From contig CAKMNX010000014.1 in assembly GCA_927910745.1 (NCBI GenBank), positions 21,058 to 85,057 on the forward strand: DNA of 64,000 bases. The letters are read 5' to 3'. Shown here piece by piece: positions 36,382-45,371 of the stretch. The position numbers and the translations under genes were made by a program. This DNA is from an uncultured Candidatus Saccharibacteria bacterium. GTDB lineage: Bacteria; Patescibacteriota; Saccharimonadia; Saccharimonadales; Saccharimonadaceae. Below the pieces are notes generated by a model. The model was not told the origin of the DNA and did no database searches. It saw only the letters and a list, made by a program, of their open reading frames with translations. Position 1 is the first letter of the stretch; each line of letters begins with the position of its first letter.

Positions 36382-37983
36382 CTAGTCGCGGGCAAACTGC
36401 ATCAGCACCAGTGGGTCGCCGGTGACGGAGCGCAGCGTGTAGGCGCTGGGTAGTGTTGGGGTGGTGGTTGCGGTCGAGCTGCTATAGTAGAGAACGTTGA
36501 TTTTTTTGGCATCGGTAAAGGGCTGAGTAGTGTCGGCTATCTTGCGGTAGGTGGTGCTCCCCTCGAGTGGTGCGTAGCCGCCCATCAGCGGCCCACCCAC
36601 ATAGGCCATGTAGATGGGGCAATGTGACTGCGCTTGCTCGAGATAATAGCTCATCTCTATGGCAATGTACGGGTCGGCCGCAAGGATGACGCTCCCATCG
36701 CGGCAAGTGCCAAGCTGAGCAGCGATCTGCTTCACATTGGGCCGTTCATCACGCTGGAAGTTGAAGTTGCCTTGCAGCGATAGCTGCACCATGCCATAAA
36801 CCATAATGACTGGCAAGAGCACCAAGAGAGCAGTCGACACAGCCTTGTGCCAGCGCAGTGGCGAACGATGCAGGGCTGCGCAGGCCGAATAGAGGACGAC
36901 ACTCGCAACGGCAATACCACTAATCGCCACATGAGCAAGATAGCGCTCGACATACATTGGGGCGGATAGCGACACGACGACTAGTGCCGCAACAGGCACG
37001 CCCACATGAGCAAGCAATAGCCAGGCAAGCTCGGGATGCGGCAACGAACGCATTGCACGAGGCCACGCCCACGCAACGGCACAGATAATAATCAGGACAA
37101 GTTGCGACGACACAACGCCTAGCAACCAAGAGGGCTTATAAATCATATTGAAGGATGCGATGCCGAGCAAATTCTGCAGATTCATCGGCTGGCCAATCTC
37201 GGCTAAGGCACCATTGCCAATCTGCCCCAAGAAGGTCGGTAGCCATGGCAAGAACAACATAAAGCTCACGACATATGTCCAAAGCCACGGCAACTTCCAC
37301 CACTGTTGTAAGCCTTGGCGGCGGTAGGTCATAACCATCAGCCAGAGCAGCTGAGCCAGCCAGAGTAGGGCGCTATAATACAACGTCCCCATGCCGAAGG
37401 CGACAAGCACCGCATAGAGCATCCAGTCGCGCCAACGGTCGTCGTGCCAGGCGCGTGCCAGTACAGCGGTGGCGCTCACACCGATGAGTGACCCCAAAGC
37501 ATACATCCGTATCTCAAAGCCGTAGCGCATCAGCAGCGGTGTGCCAATTAGTGTAAGGAGTGCATACCCCGCGGCGCGCTTACCAAACCAGCGCCGTACG
37601 AAACACCCCATACCAACCATCGCGCCGCCATAGCAGAGGATACTAAAGGCGCGCAGGGCTGCCTCGCTATAACCCCATACGCTGGCCCAGAGCTTAAGGA
37701 TAAGATAGTAGAGCGGCGGGTGTGTATCGATACTAGTGAGGCGGATGAGATCTCCAATTGGCTGCTTGGCGAGCCACACCGAATATGCCTCATCAAACCA
37801 TACACTTTGCTGGCTGCCAATCCACCAGCACAGCGCCATCGCCACCAGTGGCGCTACCACAATGGCAATACAAAACCAATGGCGTCGTACTTTGCAGGCA
37901 AGAGGAGATAGTCGATTAACAAAAATAAAGGCGGGCTTCTTGACCCGAGCGGCAGATTGTTGCCGCGCTAGTTGCTTACTCAT
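36382..37983 (-). CDS. GT39-like membrane glycosyltransferase
   Basis: 533 residues with about 11 TM helices. Near residue 60 is WFDEAYSVWLAKQPIGDLIR, and near 85 IDTHPPLYYLILKLW: the acidic loop and D-x-H-P-P-L motif of dolichyl/undecaprenyl-phosphate mannosyltransferase-like (PMT/ArnT, GT39) enzymes. The last ~110 residues form an extracytoplasmic domain. It would use a lipid-linked sugar to glycosylate an envelope target. Acceptor unknown. Confidence 0.82.
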   Translation of the reverse strand: MSKQLARQQSAARVKKPAFIFVNRLSPLACKVRRHWFCIAIVVAPLVAMALCWWIGSQQSVWFDEAYSVWLAKQPIGDLIRLTSIDTHPPLYYLILKLWASVWGYSEAALRAFSILCYGGAMVGMGCFVRRWFGKRAAGYALLTLIGTPLLMRYGFEIRMYALGSLIGVSATAVLARAWHDDRWRDWMLYAVLVAFGMGTLYYSALLWLAQLLWLMVMTYRRQGLQQWWKLPWLWTYVVSFMLFLPWLPTFLGQIGNGALAEIGQPMNLQNLLGIASFNMIYKPSWLLGVVSSQLVLIIICAVAWAWPRAMRSLPHPELAWLLLAHVGVPVAALVVVSLSAPMYVERYLAHVAISGIAVASVVLYSACAALHRSPLRWHKAVSTALLVLLPVIMVYGMVQLSLQGNFNFQRDERPNVKQIAAQLGTCRDGSVILAADPYIAIEMSYYLEQAQSHCPIYMAYVGGPLMGGYAPLEGSTTYRKIADTTQPFTDAKKINVLYYSSSTATTTPTLPSAYTLRSVTGDPLVLMQFARD

Positions 37984-38060
37984 ATCTTTTATAGTACCGA
38001 TTTGTTGGCAAAAAATCCACTAGCAAAGCCATAATCATCCGTGGTACAATACCACTATAC

Positions 38061-38137
38061 GTACCCGTAGCTCAGCTGGATAGAGCGTTGGTTTCCGGAA
38101 CCAAAGGTCGCAGGTTCGAACCCTGCCGGGTATACCA
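38061..38137 (+). tRNA. tRNA-Arg (CCG)
   Basis: Anticodon stem TTGGT/ACCAA with loop TTCCGGA, T-loop TTCGAAC, acceptor GTACCCG/CGGGTAT (G1-T72 wobble), encoded CCA. Confidence 0.93.
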
Positions 38138-38146
38138 TAGATAATT

Positions 38147-38173
38147 GAGGCTCGCGCGGCCTCTGTTTTTTTT
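38147..38173 (+). terminator. Terminator after tRNA-Arg(CCG)
   Basis: GAGGC/GCCTC stem, then TG and eight Ts. Confidence 0.85.
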
Positions 38174-38256
38174 ATGGGAGATGTATAGTAAGACGAGTTA
38201 ATTAATGGGATAGATCAATGAAACAAAAGAAGGTCTATCTCTCTAGCTGACCCCTG

Positions 38257-39418
38257 TTAGCGTGGAATAATCTTCATCAAAAACTTTGTCTTGACGGCAA
38301 GGTAGATAAGCGCAAGTGCACTGACGGATAAGGCAAAGTTGGCCGGGATCTCGTGGAAACGATCGACCGACGTAAAATAAAAAATCGCTAATATAATAAT
38401 CTGGTGCCACAAAGAGATGTATGATGAGAATAACGAACGCATGCACCGTATACACATAGAGCGAATTATGGCCAAACGGCAGCAAAATCCAGCCTAGCCA
38501 CTGCTTGATACGATCCTCGAACCGCCGAAACAGCATAAAGAACCCAGCAAACCAGAGCCACGACAGAGCAAGCCGAGGCAGTGGTAGGTCGAGCTTGAGG
38601 AACTGATTGTCGAGTGCAGTATCGGCCGCGGCAAGCGCTTGATGAAAGCCATCGCCCAGCCCATGTGCCACAAAAGTGACGTATGCGTCGGTAAAGAGTG
38701 TGAGGATGAAGAGCGTTGCAATACTGCGCTTGATGATGCGTCGACGGCGCAGCGGCCACGATTGCCAGCGTGCAGTAATCTCTGGTAGGTAGTAGCCCAG
38801 GGCAAAGGCCATGAAAAATAGCACCTGCCAGGTGAGCGGTTGGTATAGTTCACTGACTGGCCGTGGTGTTAGCGCCCACACCAGTAGGCTGAGTCCTAGC
38901 ACGATATACCACTTGCCGCGCCGCAGTAGCCAGAGCGCGCCTGGTGCTACCGCAATAAACAGTGCATACAGGCGCAAATAGTCCGCCCAGCCGTAGAATT
39001 GCTGTAAGGTAATAATATCCCACGCCAGGCCAAGCCAATTACCGTCGGGCAGCGGTAGTGGCAACTTGACACCTTTATTATCAATAAAAAACCAACTAAT
39101 CAGGAGCGATAGTATCGTCACGATAATGCTCGTGAGGTAGAGCATACCAGCCCGTTTCCAGAGCAAGCGCGTCGCTGTCATGAGGGGCTGTGTGCGGAGC
39201 TTGGCACCACGCACAATGCCCAAGACAAGGCCGGATATAATGAAGAACCCTTCGGCTGCCGAGACAGCGAGACGACTGTCGCCGGTGAGGAAAGTGAGAC
39301 CATTGGGGAAGTAGGTGAGATGGTCAAGAATGATGATAACCAAAAACCACCCGCGCATGAGGTCGAGACTAACGATGCGCCCAACAGAGGACGCGCTGGC
39401 TTTTGGTTGGGTTGTCAC
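38257..39418 (-). CDS. OpgC-like membrane acyltransferase, frameshifted near the 3' end
   Basis: About 386 residues and ten TM helices. The N-terminal SLDLMRGWFLVIIILDHLTY (R/D/H of the acyltransferase-3/OpgC superfamily) and GFFIISGLVLGIVRG are characteristic. The first frame runs into a non-hydrophobic tail at 38243. One extra base near 38388-38400 separates it from the conserved hydrophobic end FHEIPANFALSVSALALIYL, which stops at 38257. It probably transfers an acyl group (succinyl in OpgC) to an envelope glycan. Confidence 0.78.
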
Positions 39419-39555
39419 AATGATCTAGTATAGCAGATTTGCTAAAAGTACGCTTAAGATTGTCTAATGTTGTGGTGAGAAAATATGGACCCGAGGTCTG
39501 GATATCCAATACTGATGACTCTATGGTCTAAAAAACTGAGGGGCATAGCGACACG

Positions 39556-40281
39556 CTAGCGTGGTCGCTTGCTCGCAACAGTACGTGCCTTGGTGGCAAA
39601 GGTGTCATCGATGAGGACAGAGGGCGCAAATTCACCATAGCGCCGCGATACTGCTTGCTCGATCAGGAAGTCGGCAATGCGTGGATTCTTAGGTAGAATT
39701 GAGCCATGGAGGTAGGTGCCGATCACATTGCGGTAGCGCGCACCTTCGGTTTGGTCGGTACCATTGTTGCCCGCCCCGCGCGATACGATACCTAGGGGTG
39801 GCACGCTGTGCCCAAGGGTTGTGAGGCCGCTGTGGTTCTCATAGCCAATGACTTCGCCAAAGTCGCTGCTGGCAGTGACGATATTGCCAATCAGGCGCTG
39901 CTCGCCAGCGACTGTCTCGATATCAAAGAGGCCAATTCCACGAATGATCGCTCCCTGAGTGGTCTTAAAGAATCGCCCAAATAGCTGGTAGAGCCCACAC
40001 ACTACCAGCATCGGCACGCCATCATCAGCGAGGCGCTGCAGGGTGGGGCCAATCGCTAGTAAATCATCCTGAATGGTAGCTTGGCCAGAGTCTTGGCCAC
40101 CGCCACCTACAATGATGTCAATATCAGCTGGGAAGGTGTCGCCAGGGTTGTATTCAACGAGCCGTACGTTGTAGCCATACCACTCGAGCCGTCGCTTGAG
40201 CGTGAGGGTATTACCCCAGTCACCATAGATATTCATGGCGTGAGGGTAGAGTTGGAGGATGGTAATAGTGTTGTCTTTCAT
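39556..40281 (-). CDS. gatD: Lipid II isoglutaminyl synthase, glutaminase subunit
   Basis: 241 residues, class I glutamine amidotransferase fold. YPHAMNIYGDWGNTLTLKRR is the typical GatD start. IDIIVGGGGQDSGQ precedes the nucleophile motif VVCGLYQLFGRFF (Cys present, with GLYQ replacing GGYQ). GTYLHGSILPKNP holds the catalytic His. It feeds ammonia to MurT for amidating the D-Glu of the stem peptide. Its ATG overlaps the murT stop by 4 nt. Confidence 0.94.
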   Translation of the reverse strand: MKDNTITILQLYPHAMNIYGDWGNTLTLKRRLEWYGYNVRLVEYNPGDTFPADIDIIVGGGGQDSGQATIQDDLLAIGPTLQRLADDGVPMLVVCGLYQLFGRFFKTTQGAIIRGIGLFDIETVAGEQRLIGNIVTASSDFGEVIGYENHSGLTTLGHSVPPLGIVSRGAGNNGTDQTEGARYRNVIGTYLHGSILPKNPRIADFLIEQAVSRRYGEFAPSVLIDDTFATKARTVASKRPR

Positions 40282-41546
40282 ACAGCATTTACCTCTGTGT
40301 AATGAGCTAATTCGCGCCGCAAGGCAAGCATGGCGGTATAAGTACAGTAGATGCGCAAGGGGGTGCCGCGGTTGGCCTGGACAAACTCTGCCAGAGCTTG
40401 CTTAAGACCAGGTACAACGCGCCGAGCTTCTACCTCATCATACTGGAGGCGCAGTGCCATATCGTAGGCGCGCACACCACTCACCATTGCCACGCCAGTG
40501 GGCCGAAGCGTGTCGAAGTCGACATCCCATAGCCAACTCATATCGCGGCCGTCGGCGTACTGGTCGTTGATGGCAATCATTGTAGCAGTCTTGTGAGGAT
40601 CAAACGATGCCAGGCTCAGGCGGAAACCGCTCGGGTTCTTGACGAGGACAAGCTCGCAGGGCTGGCCATTGACGGTCAGAGCTTCGCCGCGGCCAAAGGC
40701 TGGCTCGACCTGAGCTAGGGCAGCGAGCATGGCGGGCGTATCGAGTTTATCTTGCAGAATAGTACGGACGAGGGTAAGTGCTCCTGCAGCGTTTTGGGCA
40801 TTGTAGCTGCCTTTGAGCTTAAGTGAGACAGGATGATCAGAATCGTCGAAGCGGAAAGTGGCAGCTTGGTCGGACAAGTGGCATAGCGTCACATCAGCAT
40901 CGGTGGTGGCTGTAGCCTGGCCTGAGGCGCTTCGCATGGTATCGTCACTCGGGAAGAGGTGAGCGAGTGATGGATCGACGCCATAGCGGCTTATTGGTGC
41001 TGTGAGATCAGCGGTAAATTCTTGCCGCGTCAGCCGTGGGTCGTCGCCATTGAGGACAATGCCATTTGTGGTGCGCATGGCAATGGTGTGAAGCAGCTGC
41101 GCCGTGTAGTCAATCTCGCCAAAGCGATCGAGTTGGTCGCGCAGGACGTTGAGTAGTAAACAATAGCGTGGGGAAACTTGCTTGACGAAGTGCACCGCAT
41201 GCGCTTCGTCAAGCTCGAGCACGGCAATATCCGCTGGCAAAACACCATGGGTATCAACCGCCTCAAGCAATGCTGCTGCTACGCCGCGGGTAAAGTTGCT
41301 CCCCGTGCGATTAGTAAAGACGCGGAGGCCTTGGCTCTCCAGTAGGGCTACAACCATCTTGGTAGTGGTTGTCTTACCATTAGTGCCACTTACTACCACC
41401 ACACCATGGGGTAGAGCATCAAGCGTACGGGCAAGAAAGTGCCGATCGAGCTTCTCGACGACGAGGCCTGGCAATGCCGAACCACCACCGCGCAACCGAG
41501 CTGCGTGCTGCACCCCTTTGCCCACAAGAGTTGTAATACGAATCAT
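40278..41546 (-). CDS. murT: Lipid II isoglutaminyl synthase, Mur-ligase subunit
   Basis: 422 residues. LRGGGSALPGLVVEKLDRHF, then the ATP loop VVSGTNGKTTTTKMVVALLE, LNVLRDQLDRFGEIDYTAQL and LKLKGSYNAQNAAGAL. The C-terminal DUF1727 region includes LVKNPSGFRLSL and ISWLWDVDF-like segments. The Cys4 zinc ribbon of typical MurT (two CPxC pairs) is not seen: the region between residues ~205 and 250 contains one Cys. The ATG at 41546 is 7 nt after TATAAT. Forms a complex with GatD. Confidence 0.93.
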   Translation of the reverse strand: MIRITTLVGKGVQHAARLRGGGSALPGLVVEKLDRHFLARTLDALPHGVVVVSGTNGKTTTTKMVVALLESQGLRVFTNRTGSNFTRGVAAALLEAVDTHGVLPADIAVLELDEAHAVHFVKQVSPRYCLLLNVLRDQLDRFGEIDYTAQLLHTIAMRTTNGIVLNGDDPRLTRQEFTADLTAPISRYGVDPSLAHLFPSDDTMRSASGQATATTDADVTLCHLSDQAATFRFDDSDHPVSLKLKGSYNAQNAAGALTLVRTILQDKLDTPAMLAALAQVEPAFGRGEALTVNGQPCELVLVKNPSGFRLSLASFDPHKTATMIAINDQYADGRDMSWLWDVDFDTLRPTGVAMVSGVRAYDMALRLQYDEVEARRVVPGLKQALAEFVQANRGTPLRIYCTYTAMLALRRELAHYTEVNAV

Positions 41547-41615
41547 GGTGTTTATTATAGCATGAATCACCCTTATTATGGTGCGATATATATAGCACAA
41601 TCACAGCTAGTGCGC

Positions 41616-41621
41616 TACAAT
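41616..41621 (+). promoter_or_regulatory. -10 element for the small membrane gene and Clp-like operon
   Basis: TACAAT followed by 7 nt and the ATG at 41629. The divergent murT promoter (41559-41554, minus) lies 57 nt away. Confidence 0.55.
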
Positions 41622-41628
41622 GCATAGT

Positions 41629-42007
41629 ATGATAGTGGTTGGATTTTTTGCGTGGTGGTATGGCGCTGGGTGGTGGCAGCGGATCACGATGGTGTGGGGG
41701 AAGCTGGTGAGTGTATTTGACTATTTTTCAATTGATCTCCTGGTGCGAACATGGTTTGCGCCGTTTCGACAGATATCGGCAGGAGCGGTGGATGGGCCGA
41801 TTGGCGTGCAGATTCGGGCTTTTTTTGACCGCCTCATCTCGCGGACGATTGGCGGCATCGTGCGGAGCTTTTATGATTATTTTTGGCATTGTCGCGCTCG
41901 CAGTAACTGCTGTAGTGGGGTTTGTCTTTATTATTGCGTGGGCGCTTGTGCCTGTGTTGCCACTGCTGGGGGCGGGGCTTGCGATAGTGGGGTGGCTGCC
42001 ATGGTAA
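41629..42007 (+). CDS. Small membrane protein, frameshifted
   Basis: About 125 residues: MIVVGFFAWWYGAGWWQRIT, an amphipathic middle (WFAPFRQISAGAVDGPIGVQ, FFDRLISRTIGGIVRSF) and, in the next frame, the TM region MIIFGIVALAVTAVVGFVFI, ending at a TAA at 42007. One extra T in the T-run at about 41875-41878 causes the break. Without correction the frame reads through in a nonsense Cys-rich stretch into the following gene, giving a false 942-residue ORF. The stop overlaps the ATG of the Clp-like gene (ATGGTAA). Confidence 0.7.
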
Positions 42008-44448
42008 GCGACTTTCATTACGATAGCTTGCGTGCTAAGAAGGCTCGCTTGGGTGTGCAGATGGGCCGCTTCGATCACTGGTGGTGGGCACCATTTGTGC
42101 TTCTTATAGCAGGGGCAGGAGCATTGCTGGCGATTGAGCTGCCACTAGGGTGGTTTGTCGCGAGCTTGGCTGTGATGCCATATGGGCTCCACCGGTGGTA
42201 TCAGGGTGAGATTGCCCATTTGCCCATCAGTGGTAGCACGGCTGACGGTTTGCTCACTGGTGACGTCCTGGGTCGGTTGCCTGCTACGCCAACACCACGC
42301 GATATTGCATGGGCATTGCGCTCAGTTAATGATGGGTTGTTTATGGCATTGCGGCTCGGCCTCAGCCCAGCGCTTATGCAGGATCTCGTGAGTGACGACC
42401 CGAGCATTATGCCCGAGTTTTGGCAATTTGCTGATCGCATCCGCCAGTATAATCAGCTCGAGCAAATCACGGGTAGTGTGCTTATGGTGGCTTTGGTGCG
42501 CAGTGTGCCTGGCTACCAAAATATCTTGGCGGAGCTCCAGCTTGACGACGAAGATCTCGATGGCGCTGTGCAGTGGCAGCACCACTTGCGCCAGTTGGTG
42601 GCACAGATTCATCAGCCGCGGCGCACTGGTGGGGTGGCACGCGATTGGTCGTTTGGTTATATCCCACTGTTACGTCGCTTTGGACAGAATATTAGTGAGC
42701 AAATTAGTCGTGGTGGTGGGATGTTCTCTGTTGATGTTGCGTCGCACACCAAAGCGATTGATCAGCTCATCGATATCTTCGGTACCCGTGGGCGGCAGAA
42801 TGCCGTGCTGGTAGGGCAGGCTGGCACAGGCAAGACGACCATCATCCACGCCTTTGCCGAGCGGCTCCTCGATGCCTCGGCGCATTTGCCGAGTAGTCTC
42901 AAGTTTCGGCAGGTGTTCATTCTCGACTCATCGTCGCTCATCGCTGCGGCACCAGGCCGAGGTGAGCTCGAGAACCTTGTTATGCGCGTCCTTGGTGAGG
43001 CATATACTGCCAAAAATATCATCATTTGTCTGGATAATGCTCAGCTGTTCTTCGAAGAAGGAATTGGCGCGGTGGATCTTACCAATGTGCTGCTGCCTAT
43101 TCTTGAAGCAGGACGCCTGAGGGTTATTCTGAGCATGGATGAGCAGCGATTTTTGCAGATTGGCCGGCGCAACCCATCGCTTGCCAATGCGCTCAATCGC
43201 ATTTCCATAGCACCCACAAGCGAAGCTGAGACACTGCGCGTCTTGCAAGAGCAAGCCGTTATCACTGAGGGGCAACGCCATGTGGCTTACCGTTATCAAG
43301 CGCTGCGCGAGACGTATCGGCTAAGTGTGCGCTATATTCATGATCTTGCCATGCCGGGCCAAGCCATCAAGCTGCTCGAGTCGGCCGCGAGCTACCACGA
43401 GGATGGCATTGTGACAAAGCAATCGGTGCAGCAAGCCATCGAGCAAACGATGGATGTAAAGATAAGTGTAGCGAGTACTGCGGATGATCGCGAGCGGCTG
43501 CTCAATATGGAGGCACTCATCCATCAGCGAATGGTCAACCAAACGCGAGCGGTTAGTGTGGTAAGCGACGCCCTGCGCCGGGCACGAGCTGGTGTGCGCA
43601 ACCAAAATCGGCCAATTGGCACCTTCCTCTTCCTTGGGCCAACAGGGGTGGGTAAGACGGAGCTGAGTAAGGCTTTGGCTGATGTGTACTTTGGTGGCGA
43701 GGGTAAGATTGTCAGGATCGACCTCAACGAATACGTCCGGCCTGAGGATGTGTCGCGCCTGATTGCTGATGGCGCTGATGACCCAGCCAGCTTAACCGCC
43801 CAGGTGATGAAACAGCCCTTTAGCGTGGTATTGCTGGATGAAATTGAGAAGGCCGCGCCAGAGGTATTAGCAACCTTGCTGCAGCTGCTGGATGAGGGGA
43901 TCCTGCGCGATATTAAGAACCGTGAGGTGAGCTTCCGTGATGCAATTGTCATTGCTACGAGCAACGCTGGGGCCGACCGCATCCGCGAATATATCGAGCA
44001 TGGCTATAAGCTTGAGCAATTCGAACAGCAGTTTACCGACGAGCTCATTAACAGTGGTCAGTTCCGTCCTGAGTTCCTCAATCGCTTTGACGAAATCGTT
44101 CTCTTCCGGCCGTTTACTAAGGAAGAGCTGGTACAGGTGCTTGATCTCATCCTTGAGGGGGTTAATGCCACGCTCGCCCAGCAAAAGGTCTCGGTCGCAG
44201 TAGAGTATGATGCGAAGCTCTTTCTCGTCGAACGTGGCTATGATCCACGGCTTGGTGCTCGCCCAATGCGCCGCGTAGTGCAAAAAGCGGTGGAGAACAC
44301 TGTGGCGCGCCAGATGCTTAGCGGTAGTGTGGCACCTGGCAGTACCATTACTGTTACGCTTGAGCAAGCTCGCCAAGCCTTCCAGACTGATGGTACACCA
44401 GAGGTTGTGACAGCAGATGAAATTATCCCACCAGAGTATAAACGGTAA
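42001..44448 (+). CDS. Membrane-anchored double-AAA+ Clp-like ATPase
   Basis: 815 residues from the ATG at 42001. Two TM helices (~31-65), a ~170-residue helical region in the place of the Clp N domain (R-P-x-S type repeats absent), then AAA1 with Walker A GQAGTGKT, a Walker B reading NIIICLDNAQ (Asn in place of the catalytic Glu) and an ALNRIS arginine-finger region. AAA2 has GPTGVGKTELSKAL, VVLLDEIEKAAPEVLATLLQ, EFLNRFDEIVLF and sensor-2 GYDPRLGARPMRR. The C terminus matches ClpC/ClpB. Likely an unfoldase at the membrane, with ATP hydrolysis mainly in AAA2. No clpP is in the window. Confidence 0.88.
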   Translation: MVSDFHYDSLRAKKARLGVQMGRFDHWWWAPFVLLIAGAGALLAIELPLGWFVASLAVMPYGLHRWYQGEIAHLPISGSTADGLLTGDVLGRLPATPTPRDIAWALRSVNDGLFMALRLGLSPALMQDLVSDDPSIMPEFWQFADRIRQYNQLEQITGSVLMVALVRSVPGYQNILAELQLDDEDLDGAVQWQHHLRQLVAQIHQPRRTGGVARDWSFGYIPLLRRFGQNISEQISRGGGMFSVDVASHTKAIDQLIDIFGTRGRQNAVLVGQAGTGKTTIIHAFAERLLDASAHLPSSLKFRQVFILDSSSLIAAAPGRGELENLVMRVLGEAYTAKNIIICLDNAQLFFEEGIGAVDLTNVLLPILEAGRLRVILSMDEQRFLQIGRRNPSLANALNRISIAPTSEAETLRVLQEQAVITEGQRHVAYRYQALRETYRLSVRYIHDLAMPGQAIKLLESAASYHEDGIVTKQSVQQAIEQTMDVKISVASTADDRERLLNMEALIHQRMVNQTRAVSVVSDALRRARAGVRNQNRPIGTFLFLGPTGVGKTELSKALADVYFGGEGKIVRIDLNEYVRPEDVSRLIADGADDPASLTAQVMKQPFSVVLLDEIEKAAPEVLATLLQLLDEGILRDIKNREVSFRDAIVIATSNAGADRIREYIEHGYKLEQFEQQFTDELINSGQFRPEFLNRFDEIVLFRPFTKEELVQVLDLILEGVNATLAQQKVSVAVEYDAKLFLVERGYDPRLGARPMRRVVQKAVENTVARQMLSGSVAPGSTITVTLEQARQAFQTDGTPEVVTADEIIPPEYKR

Positions 44449-44602
44449 AAGTGCAGCACTTTTGAGTAATTAGCTTTAGCTCTACAAAGAAATGATATTG
44501 AGAAAAGTGCCCATTCTATTACGGATCACACATTAGATCAGAAGAGCGAGAATACACCTCTTTTGTGACGCATACCTAGCGGCATAGGCCAAAGCCGCGT
44601 AA

Positions 44603-45034
44603 TTATTGACCTTGGTTTGATTGCATAAATCCCGGGCGGAAGTTTGGTTTCATGGCTGGTTTGCTATAGGCTGGTTGTGATTGTCGCGGCGTGTGCACGG
44701 TGTTGTCGCGCCGGCGGGCGTAGGTGGCAGTGCCTGGCCGCGATCCTGATGGGTCGCGTGGCCCACCGCAAGCACCTCGGAGGCGCTCGTTGTTCATATA
44801 AGGTGCTTCGTCATCGATACGGCTACTATTGGCTGCGACTGGTCGGCAGCCCATCATAGTGTGTGAGCTTTGGTAGCGCAAGTGGTTGGCGCGGCGCTCT
44901 TGGATGGATTGATGCTGGCGTTGATCGACGCGTAGTGACGATGTCTTGGCGCCATTGACGATGGTGCGGGTATTGCGTGCAACACCATTGGAATGAATGC
45001 TCGATCCGCGCAAGCGATGGAGTCCTCGGGTCAT
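44603..45034 (-). CDS. Small basic, low-complexity protein
   Basis: 143 residues rich in Arg, Ser, Asn, Gln and Pro, without hydrophobic core or TM segment, e.g. SSLRVDQRQHQSIQERRANH and PNFRPGFMQSNQGQ at the end. The ATG at 45034 is exactly 6 nt after TATAAT (45046-45041). Probably intrinsically disordered and possibly nucleic-acid-binding. No family recognised; gene reality is supported mainly by the promoter. Confidence 0.5.
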   Translation of the reverse strand: MTRGLHRLRGSSIHSNGVARNTRTIVNGAKTSSLRVDQRQHQSIQERRANHLRYQSSHTMMGCRPVAANSSRIDDEAPYMNNERLRGACGGPRDPSGSRPGTATYARRRDNTVHTPRQSQPAYSKPAMKPNFRPGFMQSNQGQ

Positions 45035-45076
45035 GCCTTTATTATACACAAAAAAGTGGTATAATGGATAGCGCAT

Positions 45077-45151
45077 GCGGGTGTCGTACAACGGCTAGTA
45101 TACAAGTTTTCCAAACTTGGGATCGGAGTTCGATTCTCCGCACCCGCACCA
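45077..45151 (+). tRNA. tRNA-Gly (TCC)
   Basis: Acceptor GCGGGTG/CACCCGC, anticodon stem CAAGT/ACTTG with loop TTTCCAA, T-loop TTCGATT, encoded CCA. Confidence 0.95.
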
Positions 45152-45169
45152 CAGATGCAAGGAAATGAG

Positions 45170-45198
45170 CATTGCTCCGCCAAGGGAGCGATGTTTTT
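45170..45198 (+). terminator. Terminator after tRNA-Gly
   Basis: CATTGCTCC/GGAGCGATG stem (one G-T pair) followed by TTTTTG. Confidence 0.82.
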
Positions 45199-45335
45199 GT
45201 TGAGAGTATAGCGAGCCAGACTGGATGAAGAGAGGTCGTAGCCTCTTCTTTGGTTTGACGTGGCCCTCAAGGGCACAATACTTTATAACAATCACACTAA
45301 ATCAAGTGAAAAAGGAAGGACTAGGCACGATACTG

Positions 45336-45364
45336 TTGACAAATACGCAACATTGTGCTACCAT
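45336..45364 (+). promoter_or_regulatory. Promoter of the sugar transferase gene
   Basis: TTGACA (45336-45341), 17-nt spacer, TACCAT (45359-45364), then 7 nt to the ATG at 45372. One of the clearest complete leaderless promoters here. Confidence 0.75.
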
Positions 45365-45371
45365 CGAACGG

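Noticed and set aside
41620..44448. A single 942-residue fusion of a membrane protein and a Clp-like ATPase
   Set aside because: The joining stretch (about 41876-42000) is Cys-rich nonsense, while the next frame encodes a good TM helix and stops at 42007. Removing one T gives two overlapping genes.
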